This document shows positions 34,524 through 47,600 of a stretch of DNA of 64,000 nucleotides, in pieces. The stretch is from Parasponia andersonii (lineage: Eukaryota; Streptophyta; Magnoliopsida; Rosales; Cannabaceae). Location: NCBI GenBank assembly GCA_002914805.1, contig JXTB01000386.1, positions 83,471 through 147,470 of the forward strand, read 5' to 3'. Made by a program: the position numbers and the translations under genes. Below the pieces are notes generated by a model that did not search any database, was not told the DNA's origin, and saw only the letters and a program-made list of their open reading frames with translations. The first letter of the stretch is position 1, and each line of letters starts with the position of its first letter.

Positions 34524-37500
34524 CTGCGTCACATGATTGCATACAGACAAGGTTCATTATTCATACCAAAAGCCACGAGCATCTACATACAAAGATAAAA
34601 ACTACTAAAAACCAGACACTAGTTTTCATAGCCATTATAGTAATATATAATAGCAAAGAATAGGCACACATTGACTTGATTACCTGATCACTGAAGTATT
34701 GTCCGGGAACTTCCACATCAACCACATGGAAGTCTCGCAACACCTTACTTTCTTCTTCCAGCTTCAAGACAGCTGGAAACCTGTCCTCAACATTGCTCTG
34801 AAGAACAATTTTCCAGTGTTTCAATCTTTCAGTCAGTTCAGAGAGGGTGGCAGGAAAAGTAGCTGTGCTGTCTGGATCAAGATCACGTTCAAAATCCTGC
34901 CTGTACTCCCTCACAAAATCAACATGTTTATTAAGAGCATCAGCAGAGAAGCAAGCTCTGCAAACACCAGAAAGTTCCTTTTTAAGAGATTGGGGAACCT
35001 CAGCCGTAGTGGCAGTTGGATACTTGTAGCAGCGGTGAAGCAGTGCGTTAACTACAGCAAGAAGTCTCTCCTCTGGCAGAGTGACGAACCTTGATCCAAT
35101 TTCTGTTAGAAGGGCCTGAAGAGAAGTGATTTTTATGTATGTCACTGAGTTGGAATGAAAATAAAGAAAAACAAAAAGGGTTGGGGTAATCAAAAAGGAA
35201 AAAGAGCACATCTTTCAGCCTTCTTCTTTCTACAAACGCAATAGGAACACTAGGAAAAAGTTCAATATATTGTAAAACACGCATCCCATACTTACATGGA
35301 AAATAATGATGTGTATATGTGCATATAAGTTTGCACCTGTGTACAAATACAGACTGAACATACATATATTCATGAATATAAAAGAAAAATCTCATATGCA
35401 ATAGTCACCTCAAGTTCACTGGCCAAATTTGAATGCCTGCTTCTAAGAGCCTCCATTATATCCTTTGCAGCATCAAAAGCACTGGCAGCAGAAGCCACAA
35501 AACCCAAAGGACCATTACGCCGTAATGCATTCTGACCACTATCATTGATAACTGAAGAACTTTGCTGCATAGGCGGGTCATTCCCTGCATGCACACTACT
35601 GTCCACACCAGTGGACCTTTCAGGTTCCTGCCCATGTGTATTTCCACCATCATGCGAACCAATGCCACCACTGGATTGAGTTGCTTGGTGAGCTTGATTC
35701 TCCGAGGATAAAGCACCCCCAGCATGACCCTGTACTCTTGAATTTCCATCACCAACTAAGCCAACGGAAGCAGAAATGGTACCAGATACTCCTTGCTGCA
35801 TTCTTTGTTGAGCCATTGCCATTCTATTTGCTTCAGATTTACTCGCAACATCACGTCGTTCAAGCAAATATGTGCGCAGCCAATAATACAGGGCCTGAAA
35901 TTTAATAACAAGAGAATCAAATTCTGTCAAACAAGTAAAAAAGTAAACTAATTCATTAAAAGCTATCAAATACATAGAGCATTTACCTGAGGATAAACAG
36001 TCGCAACTTTTAGTAGAACAAGTTTGCAATGAGAAGCTTCTGATCTCTGCAAAGAAAGTAGGAGTTGTGGGATCCATGAAAGCCAAACCCAGTGGGGAAT
36101 TTGGTCTAAATGCTTGTCAAAGGCCCTTCCCACAGGTTCGTTGGGAGTATCAAAGCTAAGCAGATACAGAACACGAGCTAGATGGCTTCTTGAGTTAGAT
36201 ATGCCAAATTTTATGCCTTGAAGAAAGCAGCTGACAGCGTATTCCAGCCAAATCTCTTCCTGAGTTTCCTTGTAAGCCTGTATATGGGGGAAAAATCAAA
36301 CAGCGCTAGAAAACTCGGTATTTATATCAGGTAAACAATGACCAAATGAGTGTGGAGAATATAAAGATTAGTACCACATCACAATAATTTCCCCAGCTTA
36401 TCCATCCTTTCGGCAAATTTTTAAATAGGCTTATGGCATTGGAGTATGCAAGATTGGCACCTTCAGAGTCATTTAGCTTTAACAGGAAATCCCCTTTTAG
36501 ACGATGTATTTCTGCTTTGTGCTTCACAGAAAAATACTCTAGATTCGTGTTATTGATAAGATTAAGACCACTGTTAACCTCCCCTTTCATTTCAAGATAA
36601 GCTTGTGCCTGCTCTCTTATCTTAGTAAAGGCCTCCTGCAAGCATAGACCATAAGCAGAGATGAGAAACCTCTTAGTGCAAATGCTTCAGAAGGTGTTCA
36701 GGAACCATCCAAGTTACGGAGAACAGAAAAGGAAACATTAAAGGAAATGCATATTGTCCGCTTTTCTGGACATTTATTTAAGATCATTACAGTGAAAAAA
36801 CAGGTACAGTTCAAAGGAAATACGTATTGTATGCCGCTCTGAACATTTATTATCACCAGTTTGATGGTATCTAAAACTTATCACTTCAGTTGTGGGAACA
36901 TTACAAGACAAACAATCCAATGATTCAAATTATAGTTAAAAGGTTGACTTAAAATTAAGAAATCAAAGACCACACTTAAAGGGACTTTTAAATTTCTCGT
37001 CTAAATGCAAAAGTTCTGCACTGTGAAGACCAAAGAACAACAAATACAACTATCAATAGACATGTAGTCTAGGGAACGGAGAGAAAATACATTCCGCCCT
37101 TACCAAGTAGATAACACAATGTATAGTTTTTCATACCTGCACTTCCATAGTTGCATGGCCATACATCTTTTCAAGAATTGTCACACATACATCATAAAGG
37201 CCTTGCTTACGAGCAATGTGAGCAAGCTTGTTAACATTCCAGGCTTTGTCACGAAAACCAAGGTGATGAAGTTGTGGATTTGTGGTGTTAAAATCCTTGA
37301 ATGCATCAATGACTGAAGTATACATTTCATTCCTCCATTGAAGCAAATCATACCAAACTGACATATTATCCCATTTATTTGGAGTTCTCAATCTCCAAGT
37401 CTCAAGAATGTCTTTTAGATCCGAATAAAGATTACCAGGTACACCAACAACAGAACTTCCAGAGAGTTTGTTTCCATTGGAAATGTCCACAAGAATTCTA

Positions 37501-40500
37501 GCTGATTCTTGAACTTCGACAAGCTGCTGGAATTGCTGCAAAAGAGGGATCCTGGAATAAACAGACATCTCTGGCAACTGCCACCATTGCTCTAAAGCAA
37601 GATCAACACCTTTACCTACTATGTTTTCTGCATCCCCCACACCATTTGCATTTCTATCATGAAGTGCGAAATATGCCTGGATGAGTCTAAGTTTTGGAGT
37701 TTCTTCCATTTGAGCCTTCGGAATTACATGGTCCTTCATGTATGCCCAATCAGGCAACTTCCACAAACTATCCACAAGTATTTCATAATTCTCAATACTC
37801 TTGCCAAAATCTACCAATGCATCCCACTGACTTAGCTGTGTAGCACAGTAAAGCCACTGTTCTTCCCAAAGACACATCTCAGCCTTTGGTACTGTATTGT
37901 TATGCGTCCCTTGAGTTGCCTTAACCATTGCTTGGTAAAAGAGGCTTTGAGCACGCTGCCAATAACCATGCTGAACTAGTGAAAGTCCAGCCCTGGTTTC
38001 TGCAGTAACTGACTTCTTCTTCCATAATCCACACCTCATATCTTCCTCATTGAGTAAACGATAAAGCTCAGCCAGAGATTCAGAACACTTTGTTTCATTC
38101 AGAAATAACATAACATGGCTTTCTAGCAGGGCTAATGCAATGTGCCAAGCATTATAAGTCTTTCCAATATATTTGATGAGCTCACTTGGCATCCGAGGTT
38201 GAGGATGGCTTAACTGAAGCCCTTCTAAAAGTGCTTGCACAACATTGGGTCGACTTGCTTGCTGTTTCTTGTGATAATCTTTTGAGAGGAGAGCAATCAT
38301 TGGTTTAGCTAGTGTGACCTGCTCTTCTTTCAGTAAGGTCACCCAGACAATGGGAAACACCAACACCCACAGATGGTATGCGACATTTGCATCAGTATGA
38401 GCCAACTCTCTCAACGGCATAAGTAGGTCAGCCACCTAGAAGAGGGAGAAAAAGGTCAAACTTCCAATTGTAATTGAACACTAAATCGTAAAAGTTTTTC
38501 TTATTTCAAGTTGGGTTACCACCAACAGCCACAAAACACCTTGACAAGACAGTGCTAAAAACTTGAGCATAACCAGTTATACTAGAGGAAACATTAGAAC
38601 ACATGGACTACATATTTTGACACTTGGTCAATTGTTGCTATCATAATTGATAACTTGCGTCAGTGCAAATAATTACTAGAGTTACCTTTAGTTTGCTCAT
38701 CTCATTTAGAAACTGTGCATGCTTAAGCACAAGCATATCAAATGTTAAAGGAGCATCCTCAGAACCCTCTGATACATCAGTAGCCTGGTGCAGCATCCCA
38801 GAAGATTCTGGAAGACTCCCTGAAACTATCAATGATGGCACCCTTGCAGAGTTTGGAGCCAGCGTAATAGGTTTATCCTCAACTAAGATCGCCAAAAGAA
38901 GATCAAGGCCCTGTTTGAGCCAAAAAATATCACTTACAGCTTCCCAGTCCTGAAATTGAATAATGAACTGCAGCCTTATAAACAACGTTTTCTGAAGAGA
39001 CTCATGGTACAGTAAGAAGAACTTCATCCTCATTTCAGGATCTTTTGCCCGCAGTCCAAGCATGGATTGTCTTTCCACCCTCTGAAACACCTCTTGACGC
39101 AGGGATAGAGGATATCTGGAACATTTAATAATAATCTGGAAGTCAAGAACACTTATAAAAACAACAGCAACAACAACAATAATAAAAATAACAAAGAACA
39201 ACAATAATAATGATAGTGGAGTAATAAGAAGAAAAGTAATAATAGTATTCCAGAACAATCCAAACAGATTCCAAAATGTTACTTGCCTATTTGCATCAGA
39301 ACATAAGCCATAAAGAAGCTGAAGATATTTCCTCTCCCATTCCTCCAGGACAGCCTGGGAGAAGTTTTGCTTATCAACTTGTGAAAGCTTCTGAAGAAAT
39401 GAGACTATTTCCTTAGGGGTAAGAAAAGCATTTGACATGGCTGATGTGCCTGGCTTGGTAAAATCATCTTCAATCCACCCTTTTATCACATCAAGTATGC
39501 AAAGAAGCACACTAGCATCAGTACCTTTCTCCGAGAGCAAAGCATTCAATATCTGAGTTATGGATCGTTTGCATTCTGGAATACTCATGACCCTTTCACT
39601 AATGAGTTTCAAAACAGATTTTAAATTGGAAATGACTGCTCCAACATCAGCACCCTGACGTGAAGAACTAACGGCAGAATCTGGATCCTTTGTTTGACCC
39701 TGACAAGGTTGGAAAATCTAGTTACTGACACAAACATGTAGAAAGCAATTCAAAAAATTTAAAGAACTTAAATTCTTACATTTCACCTTTCGTTTCTTGG
39801 TAAATTTCGTTGTTTCTCATGAAACAAGCAAAAAAAGAAAAAGAAAAAGAAAAAGAAAAAAAGAAAAAAAAAAGAAGCAAAAAACATAACAAAATCCCAA
39901 AACAAAGAAAAGAAACCTTAAGATGAAAATCATGGCATTTAAAATTCCATACAAAAAAGGTGGAAAGGTAAAATTAAAACAGTGACGAGTTTGATAACCA
40001 AGAGGACATACAGCATCATAGTCAAATGACGAAAAGATGCATCCGTCATATTGAAATCAACCAATATTTTATAGAAGATCACTTCAGACGGCCTGATAAT
40101 TGATCATTGGTTCTTTTAGAACCCTCAAATGCTTCACCATATTACGTACTACCAACTCTAGAGGGCAATGTTAAAGTAAAGGATAAACCCAATGCATAGT
40201 ATTACAAGGGATATTGATAAAGTGAAACGAGGATCAACCAGCATCCACCATTTCATTCTCTTCTATGGTATCTAAAAGATTTAAAACCATGTAACCATTG
40301 TAATCCACAGCAACTTCAATGGAAATTATCACTGGGATCCTTTTGCGACTTGATCATAAAACAACCCACCACCACAGAAAGGAAAAGAAAATTCGGGATC
40401 AATTCCATCTTAAGACATCCCAACAATTAAAAGGAATAAGATGAGGGAGACAAGAAGAATAAGAAGATGCACACAGTTTTACCAAGGACGATGAACAAAA

Positions 40501-41572
40501 GTGTGTACTAACTGAATAAAGACGCCACAATCAGCAGGGACTGAAAAAAAAAAAGAACTAATACAGTACGCATACAAAATTTATAAAACAAAAATGAATA
40601 ACTCCACACACAAAATAATTTATTAGTAAGTAGAGAAACTTATTGAAAACAAAGAGTGCAGTGCAGACTTGACAAGACATCCACAGCCTAAAGAAGAAGC
40701 TACTAAACATACTTATCTAGACAAACAGAGGCCAATCAATAAATTATTTTGACCAAAAACAATGCTGTAAATGTTTAATTACAGAAAGTCACATACATAC
40801 ACGGTGCTTAATCCTATCCGACAACTTAATTTCACCAACTGGGAAATCATTTTAAAAAAAAAATTCTATTCCTCTCTAGCAAAAATGCCCACATTAAAGC
40901 CACTGCAGCTTTGTTCAAAATCACTGTCCCTCTTACTAAACCCAGTCAGAAACTCAAGGAAAAAAACAGCTTGACATCTCCCCATAACAGCCCCAATATA
41001 TTAGAAGTGGCAAACAGATTATAGCTTGTTTATAACCATAATATATAAACTACTGACATGGAACTAAAATGGGGGCCCCAAGGACAATAACTTATGATAA
41101 AGGATGAAGCACACACCTGTCTCAAATGAGAACCAGACGAGGAACCCATATCTCTGGCCAGGCGTTGAAGGATACGAACCAAGATAAAAGGATCGGTGAA
41201 GTTCTTCTGCACCTCCGTCAAGGTTTTGATTACAAGTAGAATGAAGCTTATTGGACTGGAAGTGCTTTCTTCATTTGATGTTTGAAGAGCTGTGACAGTA
41301 TTAATATGTTTCTGTATCAGCTCGTCAACCTTATGATATAATAACTTCACATCTTGTGGTGTAGTAGCTGCTTCTTGTGGGAAAGCTACAAAGACCAGCT
41401 TCAACAGGGAGCACAATGACTTTCCGGCATCTAACAGTTTATACTTGAAACAGGGTTCAAGAATCTGTAAAACAGTTCCCCCCCACCCCCCAAAAAAAAA
41501 AAAAAAAACAGAAACGGGTAAACATAAAGAAGAGAGATAAATAAAAAGATTTAGGTAATTGCATGCTAGTCA

Positions 41573-41603
<31 letters not shown>

Positions 41604-44600
41604 GGTAGTTTTTTTTTTTTAACCTATGTATAGGTATTTTTTTTAGTCGTTAGATCTCATCTAATGGTGATCCAATAGTTATAATTATGTGCATATACGT
41701 GCATCATTAATGCTATTTCTCTCATTTTTTACTATTAAAAGACATGCACGATAAATTTTAATTGGCCAAAACAATACCTCTATATAGATTAAAAAAAAAT
41801 ACCTGTTGGATTGGTGCTCATATATGTATGTGCATATATACATAAAAGTACATACACAAGTGGCGTACCTGGGAGATCTGGTTAATGTTATTTCTAATGA
41901 ACAAATGCGGCTGCTTCTCTAGAACCTTGTTCATGACATCCAAACCCTGAGCAAGGGCTGTGGAGGGGTCCTTAGACTGAGATTGTTGAATGCTGCTAAG
42001 CAACTTCTCAAGATAATTGAATTTAACATTGGCATTTGGCCAAACCTCCAAAGCTTGTGAAAGTAGCTCTAAAGCTTGTTTGTACATAGTAGTTGCTTCC
42101 CTGTCCTTAGGCTCTATAACAAGGGCAACCTGTTTCAAGAAGCCATGAAAATTCACCTCAGAGGCATTCAAACATGAAAGCTTTTCTGCAGGCCATGGAC
42201 AATCATGAAGTGTGTAGAAAAAGAGCTAAACTAATATGTAGGGCTAGGATGAAAGATGCACTGGGACATCAAAAGAAGGTTGCCTCTACAATGTCAGTAT
42301 ATGCAATGCAAGACACTTTATATTTGTGTCGGACATAATGAGTCTGTATATAAATACACGCATATATTAATAATACATATTGAGACGCATGCAATTCCCG
42401 ATAAATGATTCAAGCGTACAAAAACATTAAACAAAATTCTGTCACTGCATAAACAGATTCAAATTTAAAATAAGTTAAAGGAAGCAATACTTAATAGGAA
42501 ATACAACTATGTAATATTAAGTAATGAGGTTTCCAGTCTACAAAGCTAACATTCTGAGTGGATCAAACCCATTTCTAAAAAGTTGAATAACAAGTTGATG
42601 GAAGCCTCACCCTTATAAGGAAATTGATAATCATTTCTTCCATAGCGGCATTGGGCTTGAATTCTTCATCAGGTTGGCTAGCAGGTCCAGGGGTCTCTAT
42701 GTTAGGGATTGATGATGCACCTCCGGGTGACATGACACAAAGTGATTGAAGACCAGGTTCAACTTTGACGCGTTTAGTTGTATCTTCAGGGAATGTACTC
42801 CCATCTACAGAACGCCTAGGATCAGTATTAACAGGGACTGGATTAAAACACTCCGTCTGGTTGGGTATGTCACTCCCTGCCACTACTTTCATCTCATTTT
42901 GCCTCTGCCTTTCCCATCCGACCACCAAACCAGCAAGCTCAATGGCGAGACGCCTGTTTTCCGCTGTAGTGTTAAAAGGCAATCCAAGTCTGCTGAGAGA
43001 ATTCACCATTTGAGGCACAAACTGAGCTCTGCAGCTGTAGAAGAGATCTGAATGGCGCACAATGAGCTGGAAAATGTGAATCAAATTAGGGACTGAGTGA
43101 CCTTCTTCAACAAGAATCTTTTTTGTGTATCGGATCCAAATTGGCATACGAGAATCCCCAACAAGGGGCAACCTTCGTGGAAGTGCTGGCATTAGTATAT
43201 CAAGGGCTTGTTTGACCAGCATTTTGTTCTCTTGCTGGCATGTTCTAAGAAGTGCTACAAAAACCTGCACTCAAAAATATACTTCAGGAATTCAGTGACT
43301 AAAATGAAATTTGTACACGCCTGCATTTCAAATTAGTGACAAGTACATAAGAGCTCTGCAGACTGACTGCAACTATCATTTACCGTACCTGGAGTATAAT
43401 TTTTTCTGGGGCCTGATAGGCCTCCAAGAAGTGGCAGACATTCACAAATGCCCACTGTTTACTGGCACTGTCTTCACGTTTAAGATGATTCCAGCCAAAT
43501 TTGATCAGCTCTTTTCTATGATGGACAAGGTCATTCTGGAGATACTTAAGAAGCAAAGTTGCAAGCTGCAGAAGTTCTATTCTTAAAGGCTCATCATACT
43601 CCGCAGAAACCTACAAAGAAGAGAAATGGAAGCATATTGTGGCATGTAAAAAATACAGTAGGAAAAAACATGTATTGGCAAACACAAAACATAAAAAGAA
43701 AGTAGAAAATACCTCTTCTGGAGGATCAAGAAGTTTGTCGACAATTGTTTTAATAATAATTGGGTCAACAACGTCCCAACTTTGATCATTTTGGAAAGCG
43801 TGAGCAAGCATTGGAAGAATGAGCATTTGCATTATAATAACCAAGTGATCATGACCAAGTTGTTTCGATTGGAAAAGGTCTAAAAAATGTAAAAGAAGTG
43901 CTTTTTTCAAGTTAGGAGGGTAACCTTCAGCGACCTGAAAGATAGGTAGATAAATGCAGTCATCAACACGGTAATATAACATGAGAAATGACAGAAAAAG
44001 GAATGGCAGAAAGTGAGAGATCTAATCAAAGATATAATACCTCGATGATATAGAACTCCTTCAAAAATGTATAATCAATGCGGCTATGAAACAAAAAGAT
44101 TGAAAGTATATCGAAAAGAACATTCACTTCAGTTTTTTCATGTCGCAGATAATTCAGGACGCATTTGACAAGCCATTTGCTTTCTTTAACCTGCAATATA
44201 AGGTTAACAATGAAAATAAGATTTGAGGACAACGAATTAATTCATCCACACAAAGAAGCTCAAAAAAATTTATTTTATTTTACTTATTTATTTATTTATT
44301 TATTGCTTGAAACAAGCTTAAGAAACTGAAAGAGCAAGATAAGTCACTCCACATATCATAAATAAGAACAGAAGAACAACATATTAAAATATGTAGAAAT
44401 TCGAATTTAGATAAATTAGACATTTACATAAAAGGGTATATAACTAACTAATGGGAACATTAATTACCGAAAACTTAAAAAGGAATATACTTAGTATTAA
44501 AGAGAATGAAAAGTGAAATATACATTCGAAAAAGTTATTTGAGCCACAATCAAAATATCAATTATAGATAAAATATCGACACATGGAAATCATACTTAAC

Positions 44601-47600
44601 TGGCACCATGTAAAGATCGCTTGTAAATAACTATCAAACAAAAACTCTGAAACCAATGTCCCAACCACATTCTTTAGCAATAAACAAAAAATTAAAATCA
44701 ACAAAAAAATTAAAAAAATGATCTTTTCAAAGAGAGCATTTGCAGTTATAGAAAAGAGCTAGTTATCAAGAAATTAAAATTGTTGTCCTATGTTACAGCA
44801 TCCAATGCTATGAGAGACCAAAGGAAAAATAAATCTGCATCTGTTGCTAACTAAAAATACTAAATCATAAATAACTCACCTGCACCAAGTCCAGCTCCTG
44901 TTCATTCTGCAACCGAGATATTCTAGCAGGTGACTTCCAAACAAGTACTAATGTATCAAACACAGCACGATTGTTTTGTAGCCACCCGGGTATCAATTTA
45001 ACCAAAGTTTTAACAAGTGCAAGTCCCCGAAAATAAGTATCAGAAGTTGCTGCAGGTGGTGCAGATGGGGGATTAGAACTTTCAGGTGGGGGTGTAGTAA
45101 GACCTTCCTCACCTACTAGAGAAGTAGGTGGAGTTGATGACCCTGGAGAAATCACCACTTCAGATTTTGGAACAAAGTCTGGAAAGGCACTAGCAAGTAT
45201 CTTTTGTGGTGACTTTGCAAGCTCATCCCTTAAAGGCTGCCCAGCATCTGATTGTATAATATACATAAATCTGAATGTACAACAGGAAATTAAATAAATA
45301 TAAAGCAGAAGAATAAAATCTCCCATCAACAAAGGAAAAAAAAACATGAAAAACAAATAAATACACACCAGAAACAATAACAAGAAAAAGTGAGAATCTT
45401 AAAGGGAAACTAAAACTCTCACCGTCTGAAATATTTTGGCTCATTTAGTCTGGCAAGAAAATAATCAACAGCAGGTGTTGCATAACGATTCAAAAACTTT
45501 GTAAGAGGAGGGCGATATGGACTGTTGATTTCACTGTATACTTGTCCTGGGGGAAGAGCTCCTTCCAATTCAATGGTTAAGGTGACAAGTTCGTCAAGGA
45601 ACTTTGATGCAGCCATGGGAAGTAGGTGGAAAAGCTCAATAATAGCTGCATAGATTAGAATTGATAAATGGGCATCAGGTTAGGAAGACAAGCAACTACT
45701 ACCATAAATAGGCAAGACCTAAACAGATTACCTGCAGCAATTTTGGGTTCTTCACCAGCCTTCCATGACTTCTGACTCTGTGCAAGTTTCTCAGGCTCCA
45801 ACCATTTCTTTAAGTGTTCTAGCAACTTGTTACCCAAGGCAACATTAAACCAATTGGACAGTAATTCAAGCAGACGAGCCAGACCTTGGAGAAGAGGCAT
45901 GCTAAGGTTCTTGGTATGAGCCAAGTTTACCAATATAGGCCTGAGGCTGTTCTGCAAAAGTTCTTTAGGCATTTTCTGCTGATTAATAACCTGAAAGGCA
46001 ATGAAACATAAAGTGGAATGAGCAATAAACTTTTTAAGTATTCTCCACCAAAAAAGTCAAAGTGACTAAAGTTCACAAAGGAAGTATTTCCAAATAAAAT
46101 GACACATAATATGACTAGTTTTTGTCCACAAACCATCTGCCATATTTCTACCAGAAAATGTACATGAGAGACAAGATAAGCCAGATCGCTTAGCCAAAAA
46201 TACAAACCAAACTACTAAACGCTAAAAAAAACTGAAAACATAACATAATGACAGCTGCTAGTCTTTTGGAATATACATTGTACGTAATATTGTCATTGAC
46301 TAAGAAGAAATAAATAAAACAAGAGAGAAGCAAACAAAACCTGTCGCAGGCCCTCTTTCCCAACAGCAACAATTTCCAGTGTTCGACAGGTCAAAGATTT
46401 AAAGAACATGGAAATGATCTTTGCACGCAAATCAGAATGATTTGGTGTTTTAAAATCTGCCCAGGCCATTGTCGTACAGAGGAGCTCAATGCAGGCTGTT
46501 TTAAGCTTGGTTAACGATGTAGCCACCTTTGGGTTCATAAACTTCACAACCCATACAGTTTCATCAGCCTCAGCTATTTGCAATGCTTCTTGGAGAAAAT
46601 TAACTAATTCTTGGGTCAACTTGAGAAGAGGTGGTCTCAAGGCCAAGCAAAAATTCAAAGCTGTAACTGTGCCAACCTATTTGCAAGAGAAAGTTAGTAA
46701 GCAATTTGTTACAAGACATTGAGGATAATTAGCAAATGCCAAATAGCGTACCTGTTGATCAACAGTCTTTGACCGGAGTGGCCGAACTAACAGAGGCTGC
46801 AAAAGAGGTTGATACAGAGGCTCCAACAGCTCAGATACCTCACTACCAGTCCTACTAGCTAGAAGTGCCAAACATGACTGCACATTCTTTCTCACAATAA
46901 TAGATGCATTTGAATTAAATAGTTCCGAGGCAAGGAACTCAACTACTCCTTGAAAACTTTGCCTGCGTGGTTCACTGTTTGCTTCATCAACATTGTTAAC
47001 TACGCGAAGAACCTGAGTAAGCACTTGACCTGTCTCCTCCTGCTCTTTGCTAGCATAGACAGGGAGTCTTTTAAGAACGTATACCAGGCCTCGAACGATT
47101 CTTACTTGGAAAAGGCATAAAGTCTCAACAGTGACCTTTCCGACTAAAGCACCAAGACCCACAACACCTCCAATTTGTGCTTGCCACGTAGTTCCATAGC
47201 AACAATGCAAAAGACGAGGCAAAAGTTGCTCGAAAATTGGTATGCGGACGCTTGGAGGAGGTGAATATACAGGATTCATCGATGGACTGGAGACTATCAT
47301 CGGAGTACCAGGGCCTTTTGACATCAGCACATCAGCATGTTTTGTGCGAGCAAGAAACAGAAGTGTTTCAGCAAACACATTTAGAGCATTAAGAGCAGCT
47401 TTAGCGTGAAGCCTATTTTCATCTGCTAGCACATCAACTAAAGCATCTAAAAATAATAAAGGGTCTAACTCTTTGAGGTTCGAAGAATTACTATTCTTTA
47501 GCCTCATACTAGCATTAACATTTGATGCAAGCATAGGACCTCCAAGTGCAGTAGTCAAAGCTGTAGAAGTTGAGGAAGAATCAACATGGAAAATCATTGC

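Noticed and set aside
42130..42183. Upstream extension of TRA1 exon 23 (NASEVNFHGFLKQ)
   Set aside because: It is open by chance. Using the acceptor at 42130 joins FLIR directly to VALVIEPKDRE, which matches the family and keeps phase 0.
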